7,804 bases of DNA from Bacteroidales bacterium (lineage in GTDB: Bacteria; Bacteroidota; Bacteroidia; Bacteroidales; JAADJA01): the NCBI GenBank assembly GCA_029933495.1, contig JAOZOC010000093.1, positions 1,803-9,606 on the forward strand, in the 5' to 3' direction. The position numbers and the translations under genes were made by a program. The notes below the pieces were generated by a model. It made no database searches and had not been told where the DNA came from. It worked only from the letters and a program-made list of their open reading frames with translations. Below, in pieces: positions 1 through 7,117 of the stretch (positions are counted from its first letter, which is position 1; every line of letters begins with the position of its first letter).

Positions 1-1779
1 GAAAACTTGTTCTCCTGCATCTTCAAAGTCTCCATCTTGGTTATAATCAATCCATACACCACACTGATTAACAGATGAAGGATCTCCATTGGTAACTGTA
101 AGCAATTCTGATCCGTTAAGCGAAATGTCAGTTGATAACGCAGTATAGTCTGCATAGCCATCCGAACCTGTATTGTTATCAATATTTCCGATGTTTACAT
201 TTGAGATGTATTCGTAATTGGTATTGGTTGCTGATGCATAACAATAGTCACTGAAATAGAATGGTGAGACATATGTGAGGGCCACACCGCTGCGGTTATC
301 TGTCCAGCAAGGGTATACATAATTATCGCGTGCTGTAATTCCAAGGTAATCGCCAAAATAATCACCTGCAGTACCTGAAATAGGTGTGGGTGTAAACGAC
401 ACATCACTTACTCTGAAATCCTCCCAGGTAGTTCCGCCATCAATAGAATAGGCAACCCAGGTTTCCACATCAGTTGAAGTAGTATTTCTGTCATCATAAA
501 AAATACAAAATAAATTGCCGGTTGTAGGGTCACAGGTTATCCAGGGAATGTAGGCTTCTTTGCCATTTGCATAAGTACCCTGGTTTACTTTAACAGGACT
601 TGACCATGAAGTTCCACTATTTGTTGACTTGATCATATAAACACTAACATTTGTTCCTGTATTTATTCCAGGTGTACCACGGTTAGCCCAAACAATGTAT
701 ATATCTCCATTAAAAGCTCCTCCGCTGACATCCACAGCCATAGAAGGAAATGAGTTAACTCGCATATTTTTTATTATTCCAGTATGTCTCAGGCCCTTGA
801 TATTATCGATTGCCCGAATAGCAGTATTAAAACTTACACCGCCGTCTAATGATCTTGTAAAACCTATGGCTGTTTCATCATTTGGTGCTTTTACTGCTGC
901 ATTATCATATATTGTAAAGCAAACATAAACCTGGCCGGTTGGCCCAATCTGAATATTTGCCCCCTGGCTCATATACAGGGCATTCGCTCCATCACTAATA
1001 TTTATTTCACTTGACCAGGATAACCCATTGTCAGTTGACCTGACAAATTCTATTTCCTTGTGATTGGGATGTACAGGAGAATACTCAAGGTGTGTCCAGG
1101 CTGAATAAACATTACCCTCATAAAAACCTCCCGGTGTATTGTCAACCATCAAGTGGTTTTTGTCCATTAAATCGGGATAGTAATATGTTCCTGTTATTGC
1201 CACATTAGTCCAGATAGTTCCATTTGTTGAATAAGCAATTTCCTGGCCTCTGTCATCATTTATATATCCAATATAGCGTCTTCCTGTATTTGTTATTGCA
1301 GCAGCCGGATCACCTCCATTATCCCCTCCGGCACCAGTTATGCTTCCTGACCAGTATGATCCGAAATTATACGTACGGAAATAATCAGCTCCATAAAATG
1401 AATCTACTGTGCTTCCATCCCAATCTGTTGAATTATTCGAGTTAAGGACATGCTGGTTGTTATTTGGATCGACAAATACGGAATTTTCACTTTGTGTTGT
1501 ATTTGTTGCTGTTGTAATGGCAACATCAGGAGAATCTGAAATAACTCGTGACGATTCGATTTTTGTAGATTTAAACTCTGCTGGTTTAACAGGTATCGCC
1601 GGATTAAAAGGAATGATCCCCAATCTGGCGCCTTCAAGATAATAAGCCAAATTGTCGGCATCAAAATAGAAATTGTCTTGTGTGAGTTTGCTTCCTGATA
1701 TACTTTGTTTCTGGGCATTTGAATAATTATTAAAGCCCAACATAAATACTGCTAATAAAAGTGGTACAAGTTTTTTCAT
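1..1779 (-). CDS. Secreted Asp-box (sialidase-like) propeller protein with GEVED domain, 3' end cut by window edge
   Basis: The frame is open from the ATG at 1779 to base 1 (593 codons, no stop), so the C-terminus is missing. Residues 1-22 form a signal peptide (MKK, hydrophobic core, NA|Q cleavage), which fixes the start. The leader before the ATG is AT-rich without Shine-Dalgarno, as usual in Bacteroidota. Residues about 95-505 hold four clear Asp-boxes (S-x-D/N-x-G-x-x-W/F) at 248-255, 310-317, 385-392 and 445-452, plus a degenerate one near 184. Such repeats mark BNR/sialidase-like beta-propellers. From about 512 a GEVED domain begins: Cys513 and Cys573, and the acidic WIDYNQDGDFED stretch at 576-587 followed by AGE. 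Proteins of this build are surface-exposed or secreted and often end in a type IX secretion signal, which would lie outside the window. I see no RIP arginine motif of true sialidases, so glycosidase activity is not supported; a binding propeller is equally possible. The architecture is confident, the function is not. Confidence 0.88.
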   Translation of the reverse strand, partial: MKKLVPLLLAVFMLGFNNYSNAQKQSISGSKLTQDNFYFDADNLAYYLEGARLGIIPFNPAIPVKPAEFKSTKIESSRVISDSPDVAITTATNTTQSENSVFVDPNNNQHVLNSNNSTDWDGSTVDSFYGADYFRTYNFGSYWSGSITGAGGDNGGDPAAAITNTGRRYIGYINDDRGQEIAYSTNGTIWTNVAITGTYYYPDLMDKNHLMVDNTPGGFYEGNVYSAWTHLEYSPVHPNHKEIEFVRSTDNGLSWSSEINISDGANALYMSQGANIQIGPTGQVYVCFTIYDNAAVKAPNDETAIGFTRSLDGGVSFNTAIRAIDNIKGLRHTGIIKNMRVNSFPSMAVDVSGGAFNGDIYIVWANRGTPGINTGTNVSVYMIKSTNSGTSWSSPVKVNQGTYANGKEAYIPWITCDPTTGNLFCIFYDDRNTTSTDVETWVAYSIDGGTTWEDFRVSDVSFTPTPISGTAGDYFGDYLGITARDNYVYPCWTDNRSGVALTYVSPFYFSDYCYASATNTNYEYISNVNIGNIDNNTGSDGYADYTALSTDISLNGSELLTVTNGDPSSVNQCGVWIDYNQDGDFEDAGEQVF

Positions 1780-1896
1780 AATAATAGTTTTTGTTTAAAA
1801 AATATGATTAATTAAGAATTAACTTTCCGTACGAGTAACATCTGAAAATTTTATTTATAATCTTATTTGTTAGATAGTATTAGGTAAACGAAACGC

Positions 1897-1927
1897 CAAA
1901 TATACAAGAATTAAATATAAAAGTCAA
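1897..1927 (-). promoter_or_regulatory. Bacteroidota-type promoter candidate for the Asp-box gene
   Basis: On the minus strand TATATTTG (1904-1897) matches the -7 consensus TAnnTTTG of the Bacteroidota primary sigma factor. A TTG (1927-1925) lies 20 bases upstream, close to the usual -33 spacing. A run of eight A (1935-1928, minus strand) directly precedes the TTG and could act as an A-tract/UP-like element. Transcription would start near 1890, leaving a leader of about 110 bases. The motif match is seen directly; activity is inferred. Confidence 0.5.
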
Positions 1928-1936
1928 TTTTTTTTA

Positions 1937-1977
1937 GGCTATATAATATTTTGATGTGCTACCGCAAAATATAAGCC
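1937..1977. repeat. Interrupted inverted repeat just upstream of the promoter candidate
   Basis: ATATTTTG (1946-1953) pairs with CAAAATAT (1965-1972) across an 11-base loop. An outer GGCT (1937-1940) pairs with AGCC (1974-1977) across a bulge of five bases on one side and one on the other. It sits next to the -33 element of the promoter candidate, where an operator could lie. On the minus strand it is followed by A residues, so it is not a terminator for the leftward genes. AT-rich DNA produces such repeats by chance, hence low confidence. Confidence 0.3.
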
Positions 1978-2148
1978 AAGCCTCAAGACGAAGAAATTTC
2001 TATCTCTGGCTCCCTGATTAAAAGAAATAAATTTTTGTATTTTGCATCCCCACCAGCATAATAAATAGCATAAACACAATAGATGTCCTTTTCATAATTC
2101 TGAAGAATTTATTAATAATTAATTTCACAGTATCGGTAAAAGTAGAAC

Positions 2149-2177
2149 CCTAAAATGAAAATTCCAAATATTTTAGG
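2149..2177. repeat. Short inverted repeat beyond the terminator
   Basis: CCTAAAAT (2149-2156) and ATTTTAGG (2170-2177) are perfect 8-base inverted arms around 13 bases. The repeat lies 3' of the terminator of the peptidase/beta-helix gene in the direction of transcription. It has no U-tract and no clear partner site. It may be a protein-binding palindrome or chance in AT-rich DNA. Confidence 0.25.
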
Positions 2178-2208
2178 TGTACTTGAGGTTTACATATGGC
2201 TTTTTAAT

Positions 2209-2243
2209 AAAAAAAGGCTGTTCCGGAAACCCGGAACAGCCTT
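2209..2243 (-). terminator. Rho-independent terminator of the peptidase/beta-helix gene
   Basis: Read on the minus strand, arms 2243-2231 (AAGGCTGTTCCGG in the plus-strand partner arm) form a perfect 13-bp stem with 2226-2214 around a GTTT loop (2230-2227). The hairpin is followed by a T run at 2215-2209, the first two bases of which belong to the stem. It lies about 56 bases after the stop codon. The outer eight stem pairs (AAGGCTGT/ACAGCCTT) are identical to those of the terminator at 6946-6980, while the inner pairs differ but still pair. Confidence 0.92.
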
Positions 2244-2283
2244 ATCTGCGAAGATGTTATTTGTTCCACCTGTGAAGGTGGAA
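2244..2283 (-). other. Conserved 3' UTR stem-loop and linker, copy 1
   Basis: In the 3' UTR, arms 2283-2277 and 2270-2264 form a perfect 7-bp stem (TTCCACC/GGTGGAA) with loop TTCACA on the transcript. The linker to the terminator includes ATCT-TCGC-AGAT (2255-2244), a possible 4-bp mini-hairpin. The same loop and linker occur at 6981-7022 after the neighbouring paralogue. There one stem pair changed from A-T to G-C on both sides at once, which supports a real RNA stem. The role is unknown: RNA stability, assistance to termination, or protein binding are possible. Confidence 0.6.
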
Positions 2284-2299
2284 TATTTAAAAGAACGTG

Positions 2300-5200
2300 T
2301 TATTTGTCAATAGTACCTGATTTTTTACTGCCAGGGATTTGGGAGACCATATTCCAACTGTTGAACCAGACATCGTTTTTGTCTGTGTTTTCAACTTGTC
2401 CGTCAAGATTATAATCTGTCTCGAAATAATCATTCGATTCTCCAGCATGATCTTCCCACCACCAGATATCTTCTCCATTGTCGTACACCCATCCGGTTCC
2501 GTTTCCGTCACCACCCCACAATCCGTAAACACTGCCTCCGAGGTTGGTTTCCCCTGCATTTGTATTGCTGTATGCAGCTCCCGAAGAAGTAAAGTCGTAA
2601 GTATATATGCCAGCTGTTCTTGTCATTTTGTTAGCCGAGATGACTCCAAGATGGTTTTTGTGCCAAACAACAGGGAATAATCCACTGGAATATGTAATGC
2701 TGGGGAAGTATAAGTTGCTTGAGCCGTCAAGGTCAACAATACTTCCGTCGTTAAGCAGAAAAGCAGCTTGTTCGGCAACTACTGTTCCTACGCCGGCAGA
2801 ACCAGTATTGTCAGCATCTCTTAATTGAACCAGTACCCAGTCAACAACATTAGGAGGTATTGAGCCTACACTTTCGCTTCCGGTGTAGTACCAGTCAGCA
2901 TACGTAATAGCATCAAAAGGCTGACTCAATGGAATTAGTCCGAGATTGTTTAAGTCTGTATTCATATTGGTTCCATTATACGGGCCTTCAAGCATAACAG
3001 TCAGGTCCATAATAACATCGAATGGTCCCCAGTCAACTTTGTTATGTGGATCATGTTCAAACTCAGGCCCTGCAAAATCGCCTGATGCATTGGTAAATGT
3101 AAAATGCCCGTTATCCTCAAACTTCCATACGTTATACCCTGTATTACCGAAAGTATTCTCAAAAAATACATTGTCTGATGTAAAGGTTTGATCCTGATGC
3201 AAAACAAGTAGAGCAGAAGACGCAGGAGCTCCTCTTCGGAAAGTACAATTGTTAAAAGTATGTAAGGGGTCAACAGTGCCAACATCTCTTACATTTATTC
3301 CGTTAGCGTCCATATATTCAAAAACAGCATATTCTGCAGCTATGGTACCATATACCCAAAACTTGTAATTACCTGTAGAAATATGAGTAACCATTGCTTC
3401 ATTGCCTGCTGTACCGATAACCTGTATTTCTCCTCCGGAAGCTACTTCAAGATTGCTACCACCATCAAGTTTTAATGTTGAATTTTCGCCAACAGACATT
3501 GAACCCCCGTTGTTTATATCCACATCACCGAGGCACGATAGATCATAGTCACCTGCAATAGAACTTAAATTTAGCAAACCGTTATCTATAGTAACGTTCC
3601 CTCTAATTTCAATGTCAGTTCCCAATACATAATCTTCTGAAGAGTTTATATATAAATCATTAAAATAGTTTCCGGCACTACAACGAATTAAAGGTAGTGA
3701 CAATCCACTGATTCCCGTTAGTTCAACATTTCCGCCACTCGGTTCGAAAGTGCCGGCATTTATTGCACGGAATGCACATCCTGTCCGAATAATACCTCCG
3801 GAAATATTATCAACGAAGGTAGATTCCAAATCAATACTATTATTCATGATCTCGAATAAACCGGCGCTTAAATTTAATGTACCGTACATATTCTGCCATG
3901 CATCTGTACCATAGGGATGATCATTTACAAACGAACCTCCGGTAATGGTTAATGTTCCGGCAGCTCCAAGTTCAAAAAGTCCATGATTGAGTACGTTTCC
4001 TGAGGCTCCTACATCCATAAATCCGTCAATACTACAATCGCCGTCAATGGTTGCAGAATAACTGTTTATTGTTAGCGAACCGTTTGAAATTATTAAGTCA
4101 TTAGTAATATCAATATTGTTAACGAGTGTAACACCATTGCCTTTTAATGACTCTGTTACATTACCGTTTCTGTCTTCGTGCTGTACCGTTGATTTATCAC
4201 CACCTGTTTTATTAATATTAACATCGTATAATGTACTGCCGGAAACAATATTTATATTTGCATCAGTGCCTCCATAAAACTCAAATGTCCCGCCCGTAGG
4301 ATTGAAATCAGTACGGTCGCATCTAAAACCTTTACTTGTCCTTATAGTTCCACCGTAAATAGACTGATTAAGATCACCTGTATTCCATATGTAGATTCCC
4401 CAATCAACAAAATCAATTATACCAGAATTATCCACATGTACAAGATCGTTTGTGCCAGATCCCCAGTAACTATTATCCGCACCACCATGAATTTCAATAG
4501 TACCCCCATTTGCCCAGAGTGTCCCTGCTAAATCGATATAACTACCAGCGTCCTGGTATAGTATAATCTCTGAATTTGTAAGAGCCCAAAAGCTTCCATA
4601 AAGACTGACATCGGCAAGATCTAATGCCGTAAAAGATCCTAGATAGACACTTACTCCACCAGATGTCCAATCATAAGAATTACATAGAACTGAAATTGGA
4701 GAGTCGTTTATACGAATACCATTCAATGATGCGCATTCAAGAATATTAAACGTCTCACTTGTATTGATATATTGCATACCAGCGCCAGTTCCGTTAAAGA
4801 CAACACGGCTTGTTCCCTCAATAAATCCAGCAGTTCCAACACTATTTGTCCAATTTCCACCAACTGATACTGTATTTCCATCAGGATTAAAATATCCCTG
4901 TTCAATTGTCAAGCTACCCATAACTGTCATATCATTATTATATAATGTTGTACCTGATGAAGAACTAAATACAACATTGTTAAACACACCAGAGCCTGAA
5001 TTGTAATTATTTACATACTGAGTCGTGCCGTCAAATACGATTGAACCGGTATTTGAGGATTTAGTAAAGTCAAAGGTTCCATAATAATTCAAAGAACCCT
5101 TAATAATTATGTCATAATTTGACCAACTTTCAAGAATACCAGTAGAATAGATGTAGATTAAATTATTAACAATTAGATCACTAGTACAAACATCACTAAT

Positions 5201-6670
5201 TTTAACTTTTGCCCCCCCTGTTTTATAAACCCTGAAATTGTAAAAACTGGAATTAGTGGTGTAGCTTCGTACCCAGCAATCTGTAGTACCTCTAAAATCC
5301 ACAAAACCAGTATTCAGTGTGGCATTGGAGCCGGAATAGAAACGCCAGTTTCCATAAGCATTTATCTTTGCACCACTTGCAGTAATATTTGCTGTTGAAC
5401 CGGAGTGCCAATAAACGTATCCCATTACTGTTAGGACTGCATCATCATCAAGCATTTCAACTGCCCCTGAAATATCCATATTTCCGTTTACAGTAAGAGC
5501 CTGGTCATAGATTCTTACGGTTGCTCCGGCATAAATATTCAGGTCATTACAGGTTTTGTCGCTATAATCAACAATACAAGGCATATTAACATTCGGTATT
5601 TCTACATCTTCAGTTGCAGTTGGAAAATGGCCTAATGACCAATTTGAATGTGTTCCCCAATAATGACCTGTTGCTCCTGTCCACACATTTATAGTTGATG
5701 GCGCGAGTTCGAGAACAGTAACTCCCCATTGTGCGCTTCCACTATAACTCCCACCCCATGTCATTGAATGGTTGTTATAATCCCAAGTATCATGCAGGTA
5801 AATAATACTTCCTGCATCATTGTAACCGTAGCCTGTCATTGTGTGACCGGATATGTGAATTAGTACTGGTCTTCCGGCATCAATCTCAGCTTTGTAATTG
5901 GCAAATGTAAATCCATAAGTATTACCCAATCCATCAATAAGCTGGGTGTATGCATCGTTTACTGTGTATCCTCTTGATTCCGCAAACAGTTTAAATCCAT
6001 ACATTCCATCACCATTTTGCCATCCTGAACTTGAATTCCAGTGCAATGCAGCTCCGTTTGTATAATATGTAAAACTAGTTGAGCCATCGTCATTTCCTAA
6101 TGCTGACTGATTTGTTTTCATATAATCGCCAGTGCATTCGCCATAAGCATGCTGTGTCCAGTTTCCGATATAGGGATCAGGAAGACCACTTAAATATGAA
6201 ACCCAGTAATCATCAACATGTCCTAATATTGATCTGCCGTCAACTCCATTGCGGGTTGCACTTAGCGGGCATTGGTGTCTCCATTCTCCATTTATATATA
6301 CATCAGGCCAGGAGCTGTTATTCATTGGCATAACTCCTCCGTTTGTTGGGCCGGAGTACATATCAGGATATCCCATATTGTCATAATACCCCGCAATCAT
6401 AGCGGCTGAAGTTGCTGAGCAGCCAAAAGACCAGCTAAAAGCAGGTACACTGGGTAATGTTTTTGAAGCATCAGCCGGGTAGGCAATAGGGGCCTTGTAA
6501 TTCTCAGGTGGTTTTCCAGGAACGGAGATTCTACAAAGACTGTCACCGTCCTCTGTAATTATAGTTTCAATGATGTACTTTTTGTAATCATCAGTTTGAG
6601 AGTTTACTCCTGTGATACCTAACAGCAAAAAACTCAGGCAAATCGTTAAAAATGAATAAAAATTTTTCAT
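2300..6670 (-). CDS. Secreted C39/papain-like cysteine peptidase fused to a long beta-helix-like region and a dockerin-like C-terminal module
   Basis: A complete gene of 1456 codons ending in TAA. The frame extends to an ATG at 6724, but I chose the ATG at 6670 because a classic signal peptide starts there (MKNF, hydrophobic core, VNS|Q at 24-25) and both this gene and the Asp-box gene show TATT-ATG-AAAAA without Shine-Dalgarno. Residues about 72-325 resemble C39-like (papain-fold) peptidases: Cys84 in FGCSATSAAM, His276 in SGHTMTGYGYN and Asp294 in LHDTWD would form the triad. Residues about 328-1215 are a Gly/Asn/Ser/Thr-rich beta-strand repeat region of beta-helix type; units with a pattern like V-x-F-x-G followed by F/Y-N-x-x-x-I/V recur near 460, 545, 625, 800 and 985. 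Residues 1227-1456 are the module shared with the gene to the right. It ends with a degenerate calcium-type loop at about 1388-1399 and a perfect one at 1419-1430 (D-x-N-x-D-G-x-V-x-x-x-D). No ordinary type IX secretion C-terminal domain is visible. The substrate is unknown. Fold assignment is fairly sure, peptidase activity is inferred. Confidence 0.9.
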   Translation of the reverse strand: MKNFYSFLTICLSFLLLGITGVNSQTDDYKKYIIETIITEDGDSLCRISVPGKPPENYKAPIAYPADASKTLPSVPAFSWSFGCSATSAAMIAGYYDNMGYPDMYSGPTNGGVMPMNNSSWPDVYINGEWRHQCPLSATRNGVDGRSILGHVDDYWVSYLSGLPDPYIGNWTQHAYGECTGDYMKTNQSALGNDDGSTSFTYYTNGAALHWNSSSGWQNGDGMYGFKLFAESRGYTVNDAYTQLIDGLGNTYGFTFANYKAEIDAGRPVLIHISGHTMTGYGYNDAGSIIYLHDTWDYNNHSMTWGGSYSGSAQWGVTVLELAPSTINVWTGATGHYWGTHSNWSLGHFPTATEDVEIPNVNMPCIVDYSDKTCNDLNIYAGATVRIYDQALTVNGNMDISGAVEMLDDDAVLTVMGYVYWHSGSTANITASGAKINAYGNWRFYSGSNATLNTGFVDFRGTTDCWVRSYTTNSSFYNFRVYKTGGAKVKISDVCTSDLIVNNLIYIYSTGILESWSNYDIIIKGSLNYYGTFDFTKSSNTGSIVFDGTTQYVNNYNSGSGVFNNVVFSSSSGTTLYNNDMTVMGSLTIEQGYFNPDGNTVSVGGNWTNSVGTAGFIEGTSRVVFNGTGAGMQYINTSETFNILECASLNGIRINDSPISVLCNSYDWTSGGVSVYLGSFTALDLADVSLYGSFWALTNSEIILYQDAGSYIDLAGTLWANGGTIEIHGGADNSYWGSGTNDLVHVDNSGIIDFVDWGIYIWNTGDLNQSIYGGTIRTSKGFRCDRTDFNPTGGTFEFYGGTDANINIVSGSTLYDVNINKTGGDKSTVQHEDRNGNVTESLKGNGVTLVNNIDITNDLIISNGSLTINSYSATIDGDCSIDGFMDVGASGNVLNHGLFELGAAGTLTITGGSFVNDHPYGTDAWQNMYGTLNLSAGLFEIMNNSIDLESTFVDNISGGIIRTGCAFRAINAGTFEPSGGNVELTGISGLSLPLIRCSAGNYFNDLYINSSEDYVLGTDIEIRGNVTIDNGLLNLSSIAGDYDLSCLGDVDINNGGSMSVGENSTLKLDGGSNLEVASGGEIQVIGTAGNEAMVTHISTGNYKFWVYGTIAAEYAVFEYMDANGINVRDVGTVDPLHTFNNCTFRRGAPASSALLVLHQDQTFTSDNVFFENTFGNTGYNVWKFEDNGHFTFTNASGDFAGPEFEHDPHNKVDWGPFDVIMDLTVMLEGPYNGTNMNTDLNNLGLIPLSQPFDAITYADWYYTGSESVGSIPPNVVDWVLVQLRDADNTGSAGVGTVVAEQAAFLLNDGSIVDLDGSSNLYFPSITYSSGLFPVVWHKNHLGVISANKMTRTAGIYTYDFTSSGAAYSNTNAGETNLGGSVYGLWGGDGNGTGWVYDNGEDIWWWEDHAGESNDYFETDYNLDGQVENTDKNDVWFNSWNMVSQIPGSKKSGTIDK

Positions 6671-6743
6671 AATAAAAATTTTTTTGTGTAACTTTCGTTT
6701 TTTATTTAACTCTATGATTAGCATTATGCTTGATTTGGAGGAA

Positions 6744-6751
6744 CAAACATA
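6744..6751 (-). promoter_or_regulatory. Weak promoter -7 candidate for the peptidase/beta-helix gene
   Basis: TATGTTTG on the minus strand matches TAnnTTTG. It would start transcription near 6737, giving a leader of roughly 65 bases before the ATG at 6670. No TTG stands at the expected -33 distance, so support is partial. The alternative at 6927-6920 (TATATTTG) also lacks a -33 element and lies close to the upstream terminator. Confidence 0.3.
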
Positions 6752-6945
6752 CTAATAAAACATCATTATAATTGAGTATTTCGCATTTAATTTATATTAC
6801 TCATTATAAGCATCTCAATTTCAATCCTTAATAAAAGCATCAAAAGTAGACTGGTTTAAGAGATTTATCAAGTATCATATAGTGTTCGGCGTATTTCATT
6901 AAGTATTTGGTATACAACACAAATATAAACAGAACTGCTAAAAAT

Positions 6946-6980
6946 AAAAAAAGGCTGTCGGTAAATTTACCGACAGCCTT
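6946..6980 (-). terminator. Rho-independent terminator of the right-hand gene
   Basis: Bases 6951-6980 form a perfect 30-base palindrome (AAGGCTGTCGGTA, AATT, TACCGACAGCCTT), giving a 13-bp stem with a four-base loop. On the minus strand it is followed by a seven-base T run (6952-6946, the first two bases in the stem). It lies about 150 bases after the stop codon, farther than in the neighbour because of the extra palindromic segment. The outer eight pairs equal those at 2209-2243. Confidence 0.92.
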
Positions 6981-7022
6981 ATCATCTGCGAAGATGTTAT
7001 TTGTTCCGCTGTGAAGGCGGAA
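6981..7022 (-). other. Conserved 3' UTR stem-loop and linker, copy 2
   Basis: On the transcript TTCCGC (7022-7017) pairs with GCGGAA (7009-7004) around loop CTTCACA. It corresponds to the 7-bp stem at 2264-2283: one A-T pair there is G-C here, and one unpaired base marks a one-base loss in one arm. The linker holds CATCT-TCGC-AGATG (6996-6983), one pair longer than in copy 1. The linker stretch ACAAATAACATCTTCGC is identical in both copies, stronger conservation than expected for plain spacer. Confidence 0.6.
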
Positions 7023-7027
7023 TATTT

Positions 7028-7117
7028 ATACCGCTTCTATTCAATAATTCAAATGAATTGCGGTATATTTTTGACTATGATTAGCTTTGCAAAAGCAAAG
7101 CTAATCAGTCTCAGTAT
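7028..7117. repeat. About 90-base palindrome-rich segment present only in one 3' UTR copy
   Basis: Compared with the 3' UTR at 2281-2300, the copy after the right-hand gene has about 90 additional bases between AATATTT and AAAAGAACG. It contains two hairpins: TATACCGC (7027-7034) with GCGGTATA (7060-7067), enclosing AATTC-AAAT-GAATT (7046-7059); and GATTAGCTTTGC (7079-7090) with GCAAAGCTAATC (7095-7106) around AAAA, a perfect 12-bp stem extendable by one pair. TATA stands at both ends (7027-7030 and 7115-7118) and could be a short target duplication. It could be a small non-autonomous palindromic element or REP-like sequence, or the other copy could have lost it. Confidence 0.6.

Larger units (their letters stand above)
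1780..2299. other. 520-base intergenic region between the peptidase/beta-helix gene and the Asp-box gene
   Basis: No credible coding sequence is seen on either strand. Reading along the minus strand, the region holds the 3' stem-loop and terminator of the upstream gene (2209-2283), an inverted repeat (2149-2177), an AT-rich stretch (about 1980-2148) where I see nothing definite, a second inverted repeat (1937-1977), a Bacteroidota-type promoter candidate (1897-1927) and an AT-rich leader of roughly 110 bases before the ATG at 1779. The layout suggests that the two genes are separate transcription units. Confidence 0.7.
2209..2993 (-). repeat. Duplicated cassette, copy 1: C-terminal module plus 3' UTR and terminator
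   Basis: This block covers codons for residues 1227-1456 of the peptidase/beta-helix protein plus its 3' UTR. It is a direct-orientation homologue of 6946-7804. At the far end, 2930-2993 and 7741-7804 are identical at 55 of 64 bases. The encoded modules match at 49 of the first 60 residues. Similarity continues past the stop codon (shared CACGTTCTTTTA), through the stem-loop and linker, and ends in the terminator's T run. The protein stretch between the conserved core and the final calcium loop has diverged most. Confidence 0.85.

Noticed and set aside
2214..2243. Bidirectional terminator also serving plus-strand transcription
   Set aside because: On the plus strand the hairpin is followed by ATCTGCG rather than a T run, and no plus-strand gene leads into it.
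2209..2283. CRISPR-like or tandem repeat array suggested by the repeated GGCTGT and TTCC motifs
   Set aside because: The motifs are arms of hairpins, not regularly spaced direct repeats; no spacers are present.
2339..2680. Plus-strand open frame of 113 codons antisense to the shared C-terminal module, and similar frames elsewhere
   Set aside because: The opposite strand is a clearly conserved protein; the plus-strand frames lack domains, signal sequences and supporting context, so they are shadows of the real genes.
6671..6724. An 18-residue N-terminal extension of the peptidase/beta-helix protein starting at the ATG at 6724
   Set aside because: The extension is lysine-rich and would bury the signal peptide, which begins cleanly at the Met encoded at 6670; the candidate -7 box at 6744-6751 would also leave almost no leader.
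6736..6742. Plus-strand GGAGG resembling a Shine-Dalgarno site
   Set aside because: No start codon follows at a suitable distance and no plus-strand gene is present; Bacteroidota rarely rely on such sites.
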